Source of the DNA: Massilia terrae
GTDB lineage: Bacteria; Pseudomonadota; Gammaproteobacteria; Burkholderiales; Burkholderiaceae_D
Direction of reading: 5' to 3'
Assembly: GCF_024753145.1 (NCBI RefSeq)
Contig: NZ_JANUGU010000002.1
Span: forward strand, 682,001 to 746,000
DNA length: 64,000 nucleotides
The notes beneath the pieces are model-generated. The model had not been told where the DNA came from, did no database searches, and saw only the letters and a program-made list of their open reading frames with translations. Positions 34,207 to 41,840 of this stretch are shown here, piece after piece. Every line of letters begins with the position of its first letter. Within the stretch, counting starts at the first letter, position 1. The position numbers and the translations under genes were made by a program.

Positions 34207-34223
34207 TCCAACTATCACCACCA
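34207..34223 (+). repeat. Right attachment repeat (attR)
   Basis: TCCAACTATCACCACCA, identical to the tRNA 3' end at 30829-30845 and in the same orientation. Flanking bases differ on both sides, so the repeat length is exactly 17. Confidence 0.9.
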
Positions 34224-34233
34224 CAGAATAAAG

Positions 34234-34269
34234 AACGGCCCAGCTCTTGCGAGTTGGGTCGTTTGCTTT
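34234..34269 (+). terminator. Rho-independent terminator next to attR
   Basis: AACGGCCCAGCTC and GAGTTGGGTCGTT form 13 pairs (two G-T) around a TTGC loop, followed by TGCTTTT. Lying just outside the island, this is probably the original terminator of the tRNA gene. Confidence 0.82.
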
Positions 34270-34707
34270 TGGGCTGTAACTTTGTTCCCACCATGTGCTT
34301 CGCCATCCCACGCTCGACATTTTTACAGTCGGCGCGGCTGGACGACCACATCTTTGCTACCTCTGGGTGATCACCGTCGGTGCCGCACGTTTTCCGAAGC
34401 GCTCACGCGCGTTCTCTCGTTTTTAAATTCCACAAGCCAGCGCCTCTACCAACCAAAGTGTCGCTGAAAAGAAACGTCTCGGACCGCGCAATTAATCAGT
34501 GGCAAAAGTCGATTTTCCGGATGTAAATATACTCTGGATATCAAGCAGGTCCGACGACTCCACTTTGAGAGGTGCAGCTCGTGAAACGCGATACCGGAAA
34601 ATTGAAACAGCTAGGCCAAGGGATGACCGAATACGTCATCATCGTTGACCGCCAATACACTTGCTGAATCGGCACGGTTACAACATCGACATGAGGATAC
34701 AGTAGTG
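34270..34707. other. Gene-free stretch right of the island
   Basis: About 440 bases of lower-GC sequence with only short unconvincing ORFs. It would contain the promoter of the lipoprotein gene at 34708. I see no RNA gene, repeat or recognisable gene remnant in it. Confidence 0.5.
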
Positions 34708-35271
34708 ATGACTCATTCCATACTCCAATCACGAAAACGTCTGCTACTCGCATGGATGGCAGTGCTTCCTTGGATGGCTGGATGCAGCAAGGCGTCCCAG
34801 GCGTCGGACAATTCGCGGCTCAGCAAATCCGACGGAATCGGAATGACGCTGGTGGTTGATGCCGTCGAAGGCGCGAAGATGGGCCAAGTGGTCATTTATG
34901 ATGACCGCGGTCTCATAATCTATAGCTCTGCGACAGTCGCTCGGCACCAACGCGGCATCTTGGCGCTGAGCAGCGGGCGCATACCACTGAGCGCGCATGC
35001 CATCTGGGGACGAGACAGACATTATGACTTCGGCCACGCTGCGTGGTACGGTGGGACCATTCTTGGCGATTACACGATCCCTGTTGCCGAACGCATTCCG
35101 GACGCCGTCCTGCACGAACTCCGTGTGCACCCGCGTGGGAACCTGCGCCTGAAACTACGCCTCAAGCCAGACGGTGTGTTGTTCGGCTGGGATATCGAAC
35201 GTACAGCCCCGTTAGGGGACGTGTCGATTTTTGAAATGCCGGGTGGCGACTTCGCAGAGACACGCTATTGA
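34708..35271 (+). CDS. Putative lipoprotein of unknown function
   Basis: A 187-residue protein with an export signal (RKRLLLAWMAVLPWMAGC), whose MAGC is an acceptable lipobox, giving an acylated Cys. The mature part contains VVIYDDRGLIIYSS, a HAIWG/HYDFGHAAWYGG region, LGDYTIPVAERIPDAVLHELR and LKLRLKPDGVLFGWDIER, suggesting a beta-rich domain. I do not recognise a named family. The ATG at 34708 has GAGGAT nine bases upstream; the frame is open further upstream without a signal sequence. Confidence 0.75.
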   Translation: MTHSILQSRKRLLLAWMAVLPWMAGCSKASQASDNSRLSKSDGIGMTLVVDAVEGAKMGQVVIYDDRGLIIYSSATVARHQRGILALSSGRIPLSAHAIWGRDRHYDFGHAAWYGGTILGDYTIPVAERIPDAVLHELRVHPRGNLRLKLRLKPDGVLFGWDIERTAPLGDVSIFEMPGGDFAETRY

Positions 35272-35337
35272 TGTCCTCACGAAGACGGGCTCCTTTCGAA
35301 ACGCTGGAAAGCGCGACATCTCATCAATGGTCCAGCC

Positions 35338-35397
35338 TACAGATCGTCATGACCGCCAGCCATCCTGACTTCGTTCACGCGCATCCTTTGTTGCGCA
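35338..35397. repeat. ~60-bp imperfect direct repeat, copy A
   Basis: The segment from TACAGATCGTC to TTGTTGCGCAGCG matches 37111-37173 with scattered mismatches and one 3-base gap; the stretch around ATCCTGACTTCGTTC is identical. The two copies flank the serine hydrolase gene. The remainder of the 35272-35512 gap holds nothing else recognisable. Confidence 0.7.
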
Positions 35398-35512
35398 GCG
35401 TTTGCTACGTGGGCGGCCGCCGCACCAAGTTCCGTTTTGTCCGACACTGAGGGGCGCCGAAGCCTGAGGGAAAGACGCCCAGCAGGCCGCTGGCACTTGT
35501 ATTCCAACGTGG

Positions 35513-36967
35513 CTAGGGCCCAGCCCGACCGAGTTTTTCCAGCTCCTCGGCAGCATGGCGGTTGTTCGGGTCCAGCTCCAGGACCTTGGCATAGCCGGCG
35601 CGCGCCCCGTCGCGGTTGCCCGCCGCGAGCAAGCCTTCGGCCAGGCTGTCGTGGACATTCGGGCTAGCGGGATGGGCCTCGGCATTCCACCGGAACACTT
35701 GGACCGCGGCTTCAACTTGTCCGTTACGCAACAGGGCGTAGCCGAAGCCGTTCAAGGCGGGTTCGCTCATATCGTAGATCGTGAACTGGTTGCTGCGCAC
35801 CCGGACGAATGCAGCGCGCATCGCATCCAGGCCCTGCCGGTATAAGACCGGGGTGAGCGCGTCCTCCAGACTCCGCCGCGGCAGCGCCACCGGCTTGCCG
35901 TGCACGAGATCGGAAATATCACGCGCCATCGCGACCACGGTTGCTCCTCGCCACGCGTTGTCGAGAATAATGATGGTCACGCGGTCCGACAGCGAACGCA
36001 CCAGCATGCTCTGGTAGCCGGGCACGCTCCCGGTATGCAGCACGACGGGCAGCGCCGCGCCGGGGCCTACCGCCCAATCCTCGACACCCCAGCCGTAGCC
36101 ATAATGCTTACCCCTGTCGGCAAACATTTCGCGCTGCGCCGCCTGTCCCAGCAGGCGGCCGTCAAGGAGCGCCGTATCGAAAAGGAGCAAGTCACGCACC
36201 GTCGAGTACAGGCCAGAAGCGGAATAGGATACCGATGGGTCGATGTAGGGCGGCAATTCACGCGTGCCATCATCGGCCCGCACCGTGCCCTGTGCGAACT
36301 TCGGCAGCACGGTGCGACCGTCGAAGACCCCACTATCCCGCATGCCAGCTGGCCTAAAGATGTGTTGCTTAAGATTCTCGGCATAGCTCTTGCCCGTGAC
36401 CGCTTCGACGATCAGGCCGAGCAGGAAATAGCCGTTGTTGTTGTAGCGAAAAGCGCCCGGGTCACTTGCCAAGGCCCTGGGTATCCATTCGCGCGCGAAC
36501 TGCTCGGGCGTGTAATGGCGACGTGCTTCGCTGCGCCAGAACGGATCGGTGTAACGCGACGGCACGTCGGCCAGGCCAGACGTATGAGTCAACAGTTGAC
36601 GAACGGTGATCCGCCCTGCCTCGCTGTCCGCGTAAAGCGCCGGCAGGTAGTGGCCGACCGTGCCGTCGAGGTCGATTTGGCCAGCCTCGGCGAGCTGCAT
36701 CACCAACGTTGCAGTAAATGGCTTGCTGAGCGAGCCGACCCGGAACACGGCATCTACACCGATGGGCACCTTCGACGCCGGTTGTGCCAGGCCGAACGCG
36801 GCCCGATAGAGCGGCTGGCCATTTCGCGCGACCAGAACAACGCCGCTGAAGCCACGGCGTTCGGCGTAGGCGCGCACCAATTGGTCGAGCGAAGCAGCGG
36901 CCGCGTCAGCGATGCCAGCGAAAAACACGAGCACAGCCACGCATAATAGAACTGAACTTTTCCGCAT
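35513..36967 (-). CDS. Class C beta-lactamase-family serine hydrolase
   Basis: A 484-residue exported serine hydrolase of the penicillin-binding/class C beta-lactamase fold. A signal peptide (VLLCVAVLVFFAGIADAAAA) is followed by RVGSLSKPFTATL with the catalytic SxxK, the YNNNGY motif in the YxN position and HTGSVPGY as the KTG-equivalent. The last 90 residues form TPR-like helices (EPALNGFGYALLRNGQVEAAV and AGYAKVLELDPNNRHAAEELEKLG). It is probably a peptidase or esterase rather than a true beta-lactamase. ATG at 36967 has GGAGA just upstream. The gene is flanked by ~60-bp repeats. Confidence 0.88.
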   Translation of the reverse strand: MRKSSVLLCVAVLVFFAGIADAAAASLDQLVRAYAERRGFSGVVLVARNGQPLYRAAFGLAQPASKVPIGVDAVFRVGSLSKPFTATLVMQLAEAGQIDLDGTVGHYLPALYADSEAGRITVRQLLTHTSGLADVPSRYTDPFWRSEARRHYTPEQFAREWIPRALASDPGAFRYNNNGYFLLGLIVEAVTGKSYAENLKQHIFRPAGMRDSGVFDGRTVLPKFAQGTVRADDGTRELPPYIDPSVSYSASGLYSTVRDLLLFDTALLDGRLLGQAAQREMFADRGKHYGYGWGVEDWAVGPGAALPVVLHTGSVPGYQSMLVRSLSDRVTIIILDNAWRGATVVAMARDISDLVHGKPVALPRRSLEDALTPVLYRQGLDAMRAAFVRVRSNQFTIYDMSEPALNGFGYALLRNGQVEAAVQVFRWNAEAHPASPNVHDSLAEGLLAAGNRDGARAGYAKVLELDPNNRHAAEELEKLGRAGP

Positions 36968-37110
36968 TGCTTCTCCCGAATCCTGGGTCCACATCGGACG
37001 CCCTCATGCTATTCCCGAAATGCGGTCAAAAAGTTCCCAAAACGGCGCTCAGGCCGTCACCTCTCGAAACATCTGTTGCAATGTCCCGCCCCCTCATCTG
37101 TGATCGAGCG

Positions 37111-37173
37111 TACAGACCGTCGTGGCTGCCAGCTCATATCCTGACTTCGTTCGCGCGCATCCTGCGTTGCGCA
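37111..37173. repeat. ~60-bp imperfect direct repeat, copy B
   Basis: Counterpart of 35338-35397, from TACAGACCGTCGTGG to TGCGTTGCGCACCG, same orientation. It lies just upstream of the collagen-like lipoprotein gene. Confidence 0.7.
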
Positions 37174-37203
37174 CCGAGTCACCCTTCAAGAGGAGGCAAC
37201 AAC

Positions 37204-37488
37204 ATGAAGATGTCAGTTTTGATTGCTGCCGTGCTGGCGATGGCCGGCCTGACAGCATGCGAAAAGACCGAAAAGACCACCGTCAACCCACCCGCAGTCG
37301 TCACGCCGGCTCCGGTGCAGAAAGAAGTTGTCCCGGTACCGGGGCCGCCGGGGCCGGCTGGTGAGAAAGGGGAGCCTGGCGCTCCTGGCGCGACCGGTGC
37401 GCCAGGCGAACCCGGTGAAAAAGGTGAACCGGGCAAGAATGGCGGCACCACCGTTGTCGTCCCGCCGCCGCAGCCCGAGCGGCGCTAA
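37204..37488 (+). CDS. Small lipoprotein with collagen-like Gly-X-Y repeat
   Basis: A 94-residue lipoprotein. The signal peptide ends with the lipobox LTAC (Cys about residue 19). After a Pro/Val-rich linker come about eleven consecutive Gly-X-Y triplets starting GPPGPAGEKGEPGAPG, and then a short Pro-rich tail. The many GEKGEPG and GEPGEK units are charge-pair triplets known to stabilise bacterial collagen triple helices. AGGAGG upstream supports the ATG at 37204. It may form a trimeric stalk on the outer membrane; the role is unknown. Confidence 0.85.
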   Translation: MKMSVLIAAVLAMAGLTACEKTEKTTVNPPAVVTPAPVQKEVVPVPGPPGPAGEKGEPGAPGATGAPGEPGEKGEPGKNGGTTVVVPPPQPERR

Positions 37489-37560
37489 GCCTTCAGGACA
37501 GCATGCCGCAAGGCCCGCTGTTCTGGCCGCATTGCGCCATCCTGGCGCGAACTCCGCACA

Positions 37561-37592
37561 AAAAAAGCCGCAGGCATCGCTGTCCGCGGCTT
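37561..37592 (-). terminator. Rho-independent terminator of the RTX adhesin gene
   Basis: On the minus strand AAGCCGC and GCGGCTT form the stem and a run of T (plus-strand A-tract 37560-37566) follows. It lies 19 bases beyond the adhesin stop codon. Confidence 0.8.
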
Positions 37593-37610
37593 CGTCGCGC
37601 CCGCTTCAGC

Positions 37611-40600
37611 TTACAGCAGCGTATTCGGATTGCTGACGTTCGACACGCCCAGCAGCTCGATGTGGTTGCCGTTGCTGAGCACGAGTTCGGTGTCCATCAC
37701 GCCGTCATGGTTGTAGTCGACCTTGGTCATCGTCGCGATGCTCAGGCCGTCCAGCAACTGGATCACGTCGTTGCCGACCTTGAAGTCAGTGATCACGTCG
37801 AAATCCTTGCTGCTGCCCTCTTTGCCAAACACGAACACATCGTTGCCATTGCCGCCGGTGAGCACGTCGCTGCCTTTGCCGCCGATCAGGATGTCCTTGC
37901 CGTTGCCGCCGTCGAGGTAGTCGATGCCGTCGCCGCCATTCAGGATGTCGTCGCCGTTTTCGCCGAACAGGTGGTCGGAGCCGCCCATGCCGAACAGCTG
38001 GTCGTTGCCGTTGCTGCCGTAGATGTACTCATCCAGCGAGGTGCCGGTCAGCACGTCGTCATGCACGGTGCCCTGGATCGCAGCGCCGTCAGCGATGCCC
38101 ATGACCTTGACCGTGACAGTCGCGCTCGACGTGGCGCCGGCGGCGTCCTTCACGGTGTAGCTGAAGCTGTCGGTGAGCGACTGGCCCTGGGTCAGCAAGT
38201 CCATGCTGTCGGCATTCGCGGTGTACTGCACCTTGCCATCGACAATCGCGATGCTTGCGCCGAGCGCCGATGCCTTGTCGACGCTGGTAATGGTCTTGAC
38301 GTCGCCGGCATCGACATCGGTGTCGTTGGCCAGCGTGTCGATCACGACTGCCGCTTTCTCGTTCACCATGGCGCTGTCGGGCTGTGCGACCGGCGCGTCG
38401 TTGGCGCCGTCGATGGTCATGGTGACCTTGGCCGTCTGCGTCACCCCGGCGCTGTCCTTTATCGTGTAGCTGAAGGTGTCGGTCGCGGTCGCGCCCGCGC
38501 CCAGCTCCTGGAAGTGCGAGCCTGGGTCGTACTTGACCTTGCCGTCGACGATGCTGACCGAACCCACGGTGCCGGTGGCGTCGACCGAGACCAGGGTCTT
38601 GGTATCGCCGGCGTCGACATCGGTATCGTTGGCCAGAACATCGACGACCACCGGGCCGCCATCCTCGATCGCCTTGCCGCTGTCGGCGACCGCGACCGGC
38701 GCGTCGTTGACGCCGGTGATGGTCATGGTGACAGTCCCGGTGCTCGTGAGGCCGCCGCTATCCTTCATCGTGTAGCTGAAGGTGTCGGTGGTGGTGGCGC
38801 CGGCGCCGAGCGACTGGAAGTGCGCGCCCGGGTCGTACACGACCTTGCCGTCGACGATGTTGACCGAACCCACGGTGCCGGTGGAGTCCACCGAGACCAG
38901 GGCCTGGGTGTCGCCGGCATCGACGTCGGTGTCGTTGGCCAGCACGTTGACGATCACCGCGCCGCCGTCTTCCAGCACGGCGCCGGTATCGGCATGGGCG
39001 ACCGGCGCGTCGTTCACGCCGGCGATCGAAACTGTGACCGTGGCGGTGCTTTCGGCGCCGGCCCCGTCCTTCATGGTGTAGCTGAAGCTGTCGGTCGCGC
39101 TGGCGCCCGCACCCAGCGATTTGAAGTGGCTGCCCGGGTCGTATGACAGCTTGCCGCCGACGATGCTGACCGTGCCGACGGTCCCGGTCGTGTCCACCGA
39201 GACCAGCGCCTGCGTATCGCCGGCGTCGGCGTCGGTGTCGTTGGCCAACACGTCGACCAGCACCGCGCTGTCCTGCGTGGTGGCGGCCTTGTCGGCAGTC
39301 GCAACCGGTGCGTCGTTCACGCCAGTGATGCTCATGGTGACCGTCGCTGTGCTCGTGAGGCCGCCGCTGTCCTTCATCGTGTAGCTGAAAGTGTCGGTGG
39401 TAGTGGCGCCGGCGCCGAGCGACTGGAAGTGCGCGCCCGGATTATACGAAACCTTGCCGTCGACGATGCTGACCGAACCGATCGCGCGGGAAGCGTCGAC
39501 CGACACCAGGGTTTGCGTGTCGCCGGTATCGACATCGGTGTCGTTGGCCAGCACGTTGACGGCCACCGGACCGCCGTCTTCCAGAGCGGCGCCGCTGTCG
39601 GCATGGGCCACCGGCGCGTCGTTCACGCCGGTGATGTTGACGGTCACGGTCGCGCTGCTCTCGATGCCGCCGCTGTCCTTCATCGTATAGCTGAAGCTGT
39701 CGCTGGCGGTGGCGCCCGCGCCGAGCGATTTGAAGTGGCGGCCCGGATCATACGATACCTTGCCGTCGACGATGCTGACCGCGCCGATGGTGCCGGTGGC
39801 GTCCAGCGAGACCAGCGCCTTGCTGTCGCCGGCGTCGACGTCGGTGTCGTTGGCCAGCACGTCGATCAGCACCGCGCCGTCCTGGCTGGCGGCGGCGGTG
39901 TCGGCGTGCGCGACCGGCGCATCGTTGGCGCCGCTGACGGTGACGGTGACCGTGGCGATGCTCGTGAGGCCGCCGCTGTCCTTGACCGTGTAAGCGAAAG
40001 TATCGGTGACGGTCGCCCCTGCGCCGAGCGACACGAAATGGGTGCCCGGATCATACGACAGCTTGCCGTCGACGATGCTGACCGTTCCCACGGTGCCGTG
40101 GCTGTCGACCGAGGCGATGGCCTTGGTGTCGCCGGTGTCGACATCGGTGTCGTTGGCCAGCACATCGATCGTCAGCGCCGGGCCGGCCTGGCTGGTGGAG
40201 GCGCTGTCGGCGTTTGCCACCGGCGCGTCGTTGACGGCGGCGACGGCATAGCCCTTGGTGGCGGCGATCGAGCCGCCGTGGCCGTCCACGACGTCAAATT
40301 GCAGCGTCACCGCGCCATTGAAATTGGCGGCCTGGGTGATGGTGTACGAGCCGTCGGCGTTGGCACTGACGGTGCCCTGGCTGGCGGTCAGGTTGGCCAC
40401 CGACAGCGTGTCGTGGTCCGGATCGCTGTAGCCGGCCAGCAGCGTGGCCGCGCTGACGGTGTAGGCGATGTCCTCGGTACCGCCCGGCAGCGCTACCGTC
40501 GCGGCCTTGACCGGCGCGTCATTGACCTGGGTGACGCTGATATGCAGGTCGTCGGTCGCGACCACCCCAGAAATGTCCTTGGCCGCAACGGTTACGGTCT

Positions 40601-41567
40601 TGCTGGCCGCCGGCGCGTCCGAGGTATTCTGGTAGAGCACCTGGTGCGAGAGGGCCTGCACCACGTCGTCGGTGACGACGCCGGCTTCGACCCGGATGTT
40701 ATCGATGTACATCGACGCGCCCAGCGCCCGACCGCCCGTCGCGTCGAAACTGCCGGACACGAACACGAAGCGGTAATTGCCCTCGGCCGGCACGGCCACC
40801 GATGCGATACCGGAACCGGTCATGCCCCAGCCTTGCAGCGCAACGGTGATCGCGCCTGTGTCGCTGTTGAGCAGGTAGCCGACCACGTGGTAATCGTCGC
40901 TGACGTAATTGGCGCTCCAGTCGAACTTGAGGACCATTCCGCCGCTGGCATGGAATACGTCGCTGTAGGCGGACGGGCCGTGCACCACGCCGAAGGACGT
41001 CGACGTGAGGCTGGTTTCCTGCAGCAGCAGGCGGCCGCCGGTGACCGTCACCACCGGATTGTCATAGCCGGCGGTGAGGTCATTGTCGTCACCGCCCGGC
41101 GTCTGTGCCGGGTACTTGATCAAGGGCGCTTCCGGGGTCAGCCAGCCGGCGATCTTGGTCACGCCGAGGTCGACGGTTGGGAGCACCGCAGTCCAGCCGG
41201 TCAGCCCGGCGGAGAAATCGCCGTTCGCGACGGGCGAGGTGCCGGCCACGGTGACGTTGTCGAAATTGATCTTCAATGGTTTGCCGGCCTGGCCGTTCTC
41301 GGTCGCATCGACCGTGCCGATCTGCAGCTTCGCGGTGCCGGTGCCGAGATAGACAACATTGCCGCTGACCGAGATGGCGCCGCTGGCGGTGGGATTGGCG
41401 GCGCTGGACAGGCTCAGGTAGTCGCCGCTGTCGGCGCCCTGGCTGACTGCAAACTCGACATAACCGGTGCCGTAGTTGACGCCATTGGCAAAGCTGCCCA
41501 GTGACGACAGTTGAATCGTGCCCTGCTGTTCGGTGTACTGTTGGTCCTCGAAGTTGCTGATCGACAT
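37611..41567 (-). CDS. Large RTX adhesin with seven VCBS/cadherin-like repeats
   Basis: A 1318-residue secreted adhesin. It has no signal peptide, consistent with type I secretion. Residues 1-110 are a short N-terminal region; about 110-300 form a lectin-like beta domain (SYDVF- and YIDNIRVEAG-containing); about 345-445 form a cadherin-like unit. Seven repeats of about 101 residues then start NDAPVA and contain DVLANDTDVDAGDT and DTFSYTMKDSGG. The C-terminus has GGxGxDxLx calcium-binding nonapeptides (about 1165-1250) and a secretion-signal-like end. No T1SS genes are adjacent. AGGGGA precedes the ATG. A c-di-GMP riboswitch lies upstream, which fits a biofilm adhesin. Confidence 0.93.
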   Translation of the reverse strand: MSISNFEDQQYTEQQGTIQLSSLGSFANGVNYGTGYVEFAVSQGADSGDYLSLSSAANPTASGAISVSGNVVYLGTGTAKLQIGTVDATENGQAGKPLKINFDNVTVAGTSPVANGDFSAGLTGWTAVLPTVDLGVTKIAGWLTPEAPLIKYPAQTPGGDDNDLTAGYDNPVVTVTGGRLLLQETSLTSTSFGVVHGPSAYSDVFHASGGMVLKFDWSANYVSDDYHVVGYLLNSDTGAITVALQGWGMTGSGIASVAVPAEGNYRFVFVSGSFDATGGRALGASMYIDNIRVEAGVVTDDVVQALSHQVLYQNTSDAPAASKTVTVAAKDISGVVATDDLHISVTQVNDAPVKAATVALPGGTEDIAYTVSAATLLAGYSDPDHDTLSVANLTASQGTVSANADGSYTITQAANFNGAVTLQFDVVDGHGGSIAATKGYAVAAVNDAPVANADSASTSQAGPALTIDVLANDTDVDTGDTKAIASVDSHGTVGTVSIVDGKLSYDPGTHFVSLGAGATVTDTFAYTVKDSGGLTSIATVTVTVSGANDAPVAHADTAAASQDGAVLIDVLANDTDVDAGDSKALVSLDATGTIGAVSIVDGKVSYDPGRHFKSLGAGATASDSFSYTMKDSGGIESSATVTVNITGVNDAPVAHADSGAALEDGGPVAVNVLANDTDVDTGDTQTLVSVDASRAIGSVSIVDGKVSYNPGAHFQSLGAGATTTDTFSYTMKDSGGLTSTATVTMSITGVNDAPVATADKAATTQDSAVLVDVLANDTDADAGDTQALVSVDTTGTVGTVSIVGGKLSYDPGSHFKSLGAGASATDSFSYTMKDGAGAESTATVTVSIAGVNDAPVAHADTGAVLEDGGAVIVNVLANDTDVDAGDTQALVSVDSTGTVGSVNIVDGKVVYDPGAHFQSLGAGATTTDTFSYTMKDSGGLTSTGTVTMTITGVNDAPVAVADSGKAIEDGGPVVVDVLANDTDVDAGDTKTLVSVDATGTVGSVSIVDGKVKYDPGSHFQELGAGATATDTFSYTIKDSAGVTQTAKVTMTIDGANDAPVAQPDSAMVNEKAAVVIDTLANDTDVDAGDVKTITSVDKASALGASIAIVDGKVQYTANADSMDLLTQGQSLTDSFSYTVKDAAGATSSATVTVKVMGIADGAAIQGTVHDDVLTGTSLDEYIYGSNGNDQLFGMGGSDHLFGENGDDILNGGDGIDYLDGGNGKDILIGGKGSDVLTGGNGNDVFVFGKEGSSKDFDVITDFKVGNDVIQLLDGLSIATMTKVDYNHDGVMDTELVLSNGNHIELLGVSNVSNPNTLL
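38100..40232 (-). repeat. Seven tandem ~304-bp coding repeats
   Basis: The DNA encoding the seven NDAPVA-starting domains is a tandem array with a period near 300-306 bases. Adjacent units keep long identical stretches (for example the TGTCGTTGGCCAGCAC and TCCTTCATCGTGTAGCTGAA segments), so unequal recombination could change the copy number. Confidence 0.85.
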
Positions 41568-41652
41568 CGTCGGTTCCCCTAATGGTCTGTGCAGAATTAT
41601 TAAAATTTGGCAACAAGACCGTCGCGCCTCCGCACAACCGTTGGAAACGCAA

Positions 41653-41748
41653 ATGGCCGGGTTGCTGGTCGGTGAAGACCGTGCAACCCGGCCATCTCAA
41701 GGAGATCCGTGGGCTTTCCGTCCTTGCATCGCTGCAAGTTTAGCTATG
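41653..41748 (-). promoter_or_regulatory. Cyclic-di-GMP class I (GEMM) riboswitch
   Basis: Reading the minus strand, the conserved GEMM parts occur in order: AGCTAAAC, a TTGCA-GCGA-TGCAA hairpin with GNRA loop, GGACGGAAAGCC (cf. consensus GGACGCAAAGCC), a second stem closing around ACGGATCTC-CTTG-AGAT, and GGCCGGGTTGC. The 3' aptamer strand ATGGCCGGGTTGC (complement 41683-41695) is also perfectly complementary over 13 bases to GCAACCCGGCCAT downstream (complement 41653-41665), giving an alternative hairpin typical of an expression platform. It controls the RTX adhesin 86 bases beyond. Binding is inferred from the motif match. Confidence 0.85.
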
Positions 41749-41753
41749 GCGGG

Positions 41754-41782
41754 AGTTTACCGATAGTTAACAATTGTTGCAA
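41754..41782 (-). promoter_or_regulatory. Sigma-70 promoter of the riboswitch-adhesin transcript
   Basis: On the minus strand TTGCAA (41782-41777), 17 bases, then TAAACT (41759-41754). The predicted start near 41747 falls exactly at the 5' end of the GEMM aptamer, which supports both calls. Confidence 0.65.
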
Positions 41783-41840
41783 ACATTTAATTATTGATGT
41801 GGTTTTGCCACATCTGGTGACACTTTGAAGGCGTCCGGCG

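Larger units (their letters stand above)
30829..34223. mobile_element. tRNA-integrated 3.4-kb genomic island (integrative element remnant)
   Basis: Bounded by the 17-bp repeat at the tRNA 3' end (30829-30845) and at 34207-34223. Just inside the left end lies a broken tyrosine integrase. The interior is visibly poorer in G and C than the surrounding chromosome and holds two small minus-strand ORFs and a plus-strand Ntn-hydrolase gene. The insertion restored the tRNA 3' end and appears to have pushed a native terminator (34234) 3.4 kb away, while a new terminator lies at 30857. Confidence 0.88.

Noticed and set aside
34282..34467. Short ORFs on both strands right of attR
   Set aside because: No ribosome sites or protein-like features; likely chance frames in a gene-free stretch.
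35513..36967. True class C beta-lactamase (resistance gene)
   Set aside because: SxxK and YxN are present, but the overall sequence, HTG motif and C-terminal TPR-like extension fit the broad serine hydrolase/esterase group rather than AmpC.
38100..40232. Regularly spaced repeats considered as a CRISPR array
   Set aside because: Period near 304 bases, no spacer structure, and the units encode homologous protein domains. No CRISPR array or cas gene was seen in the window.
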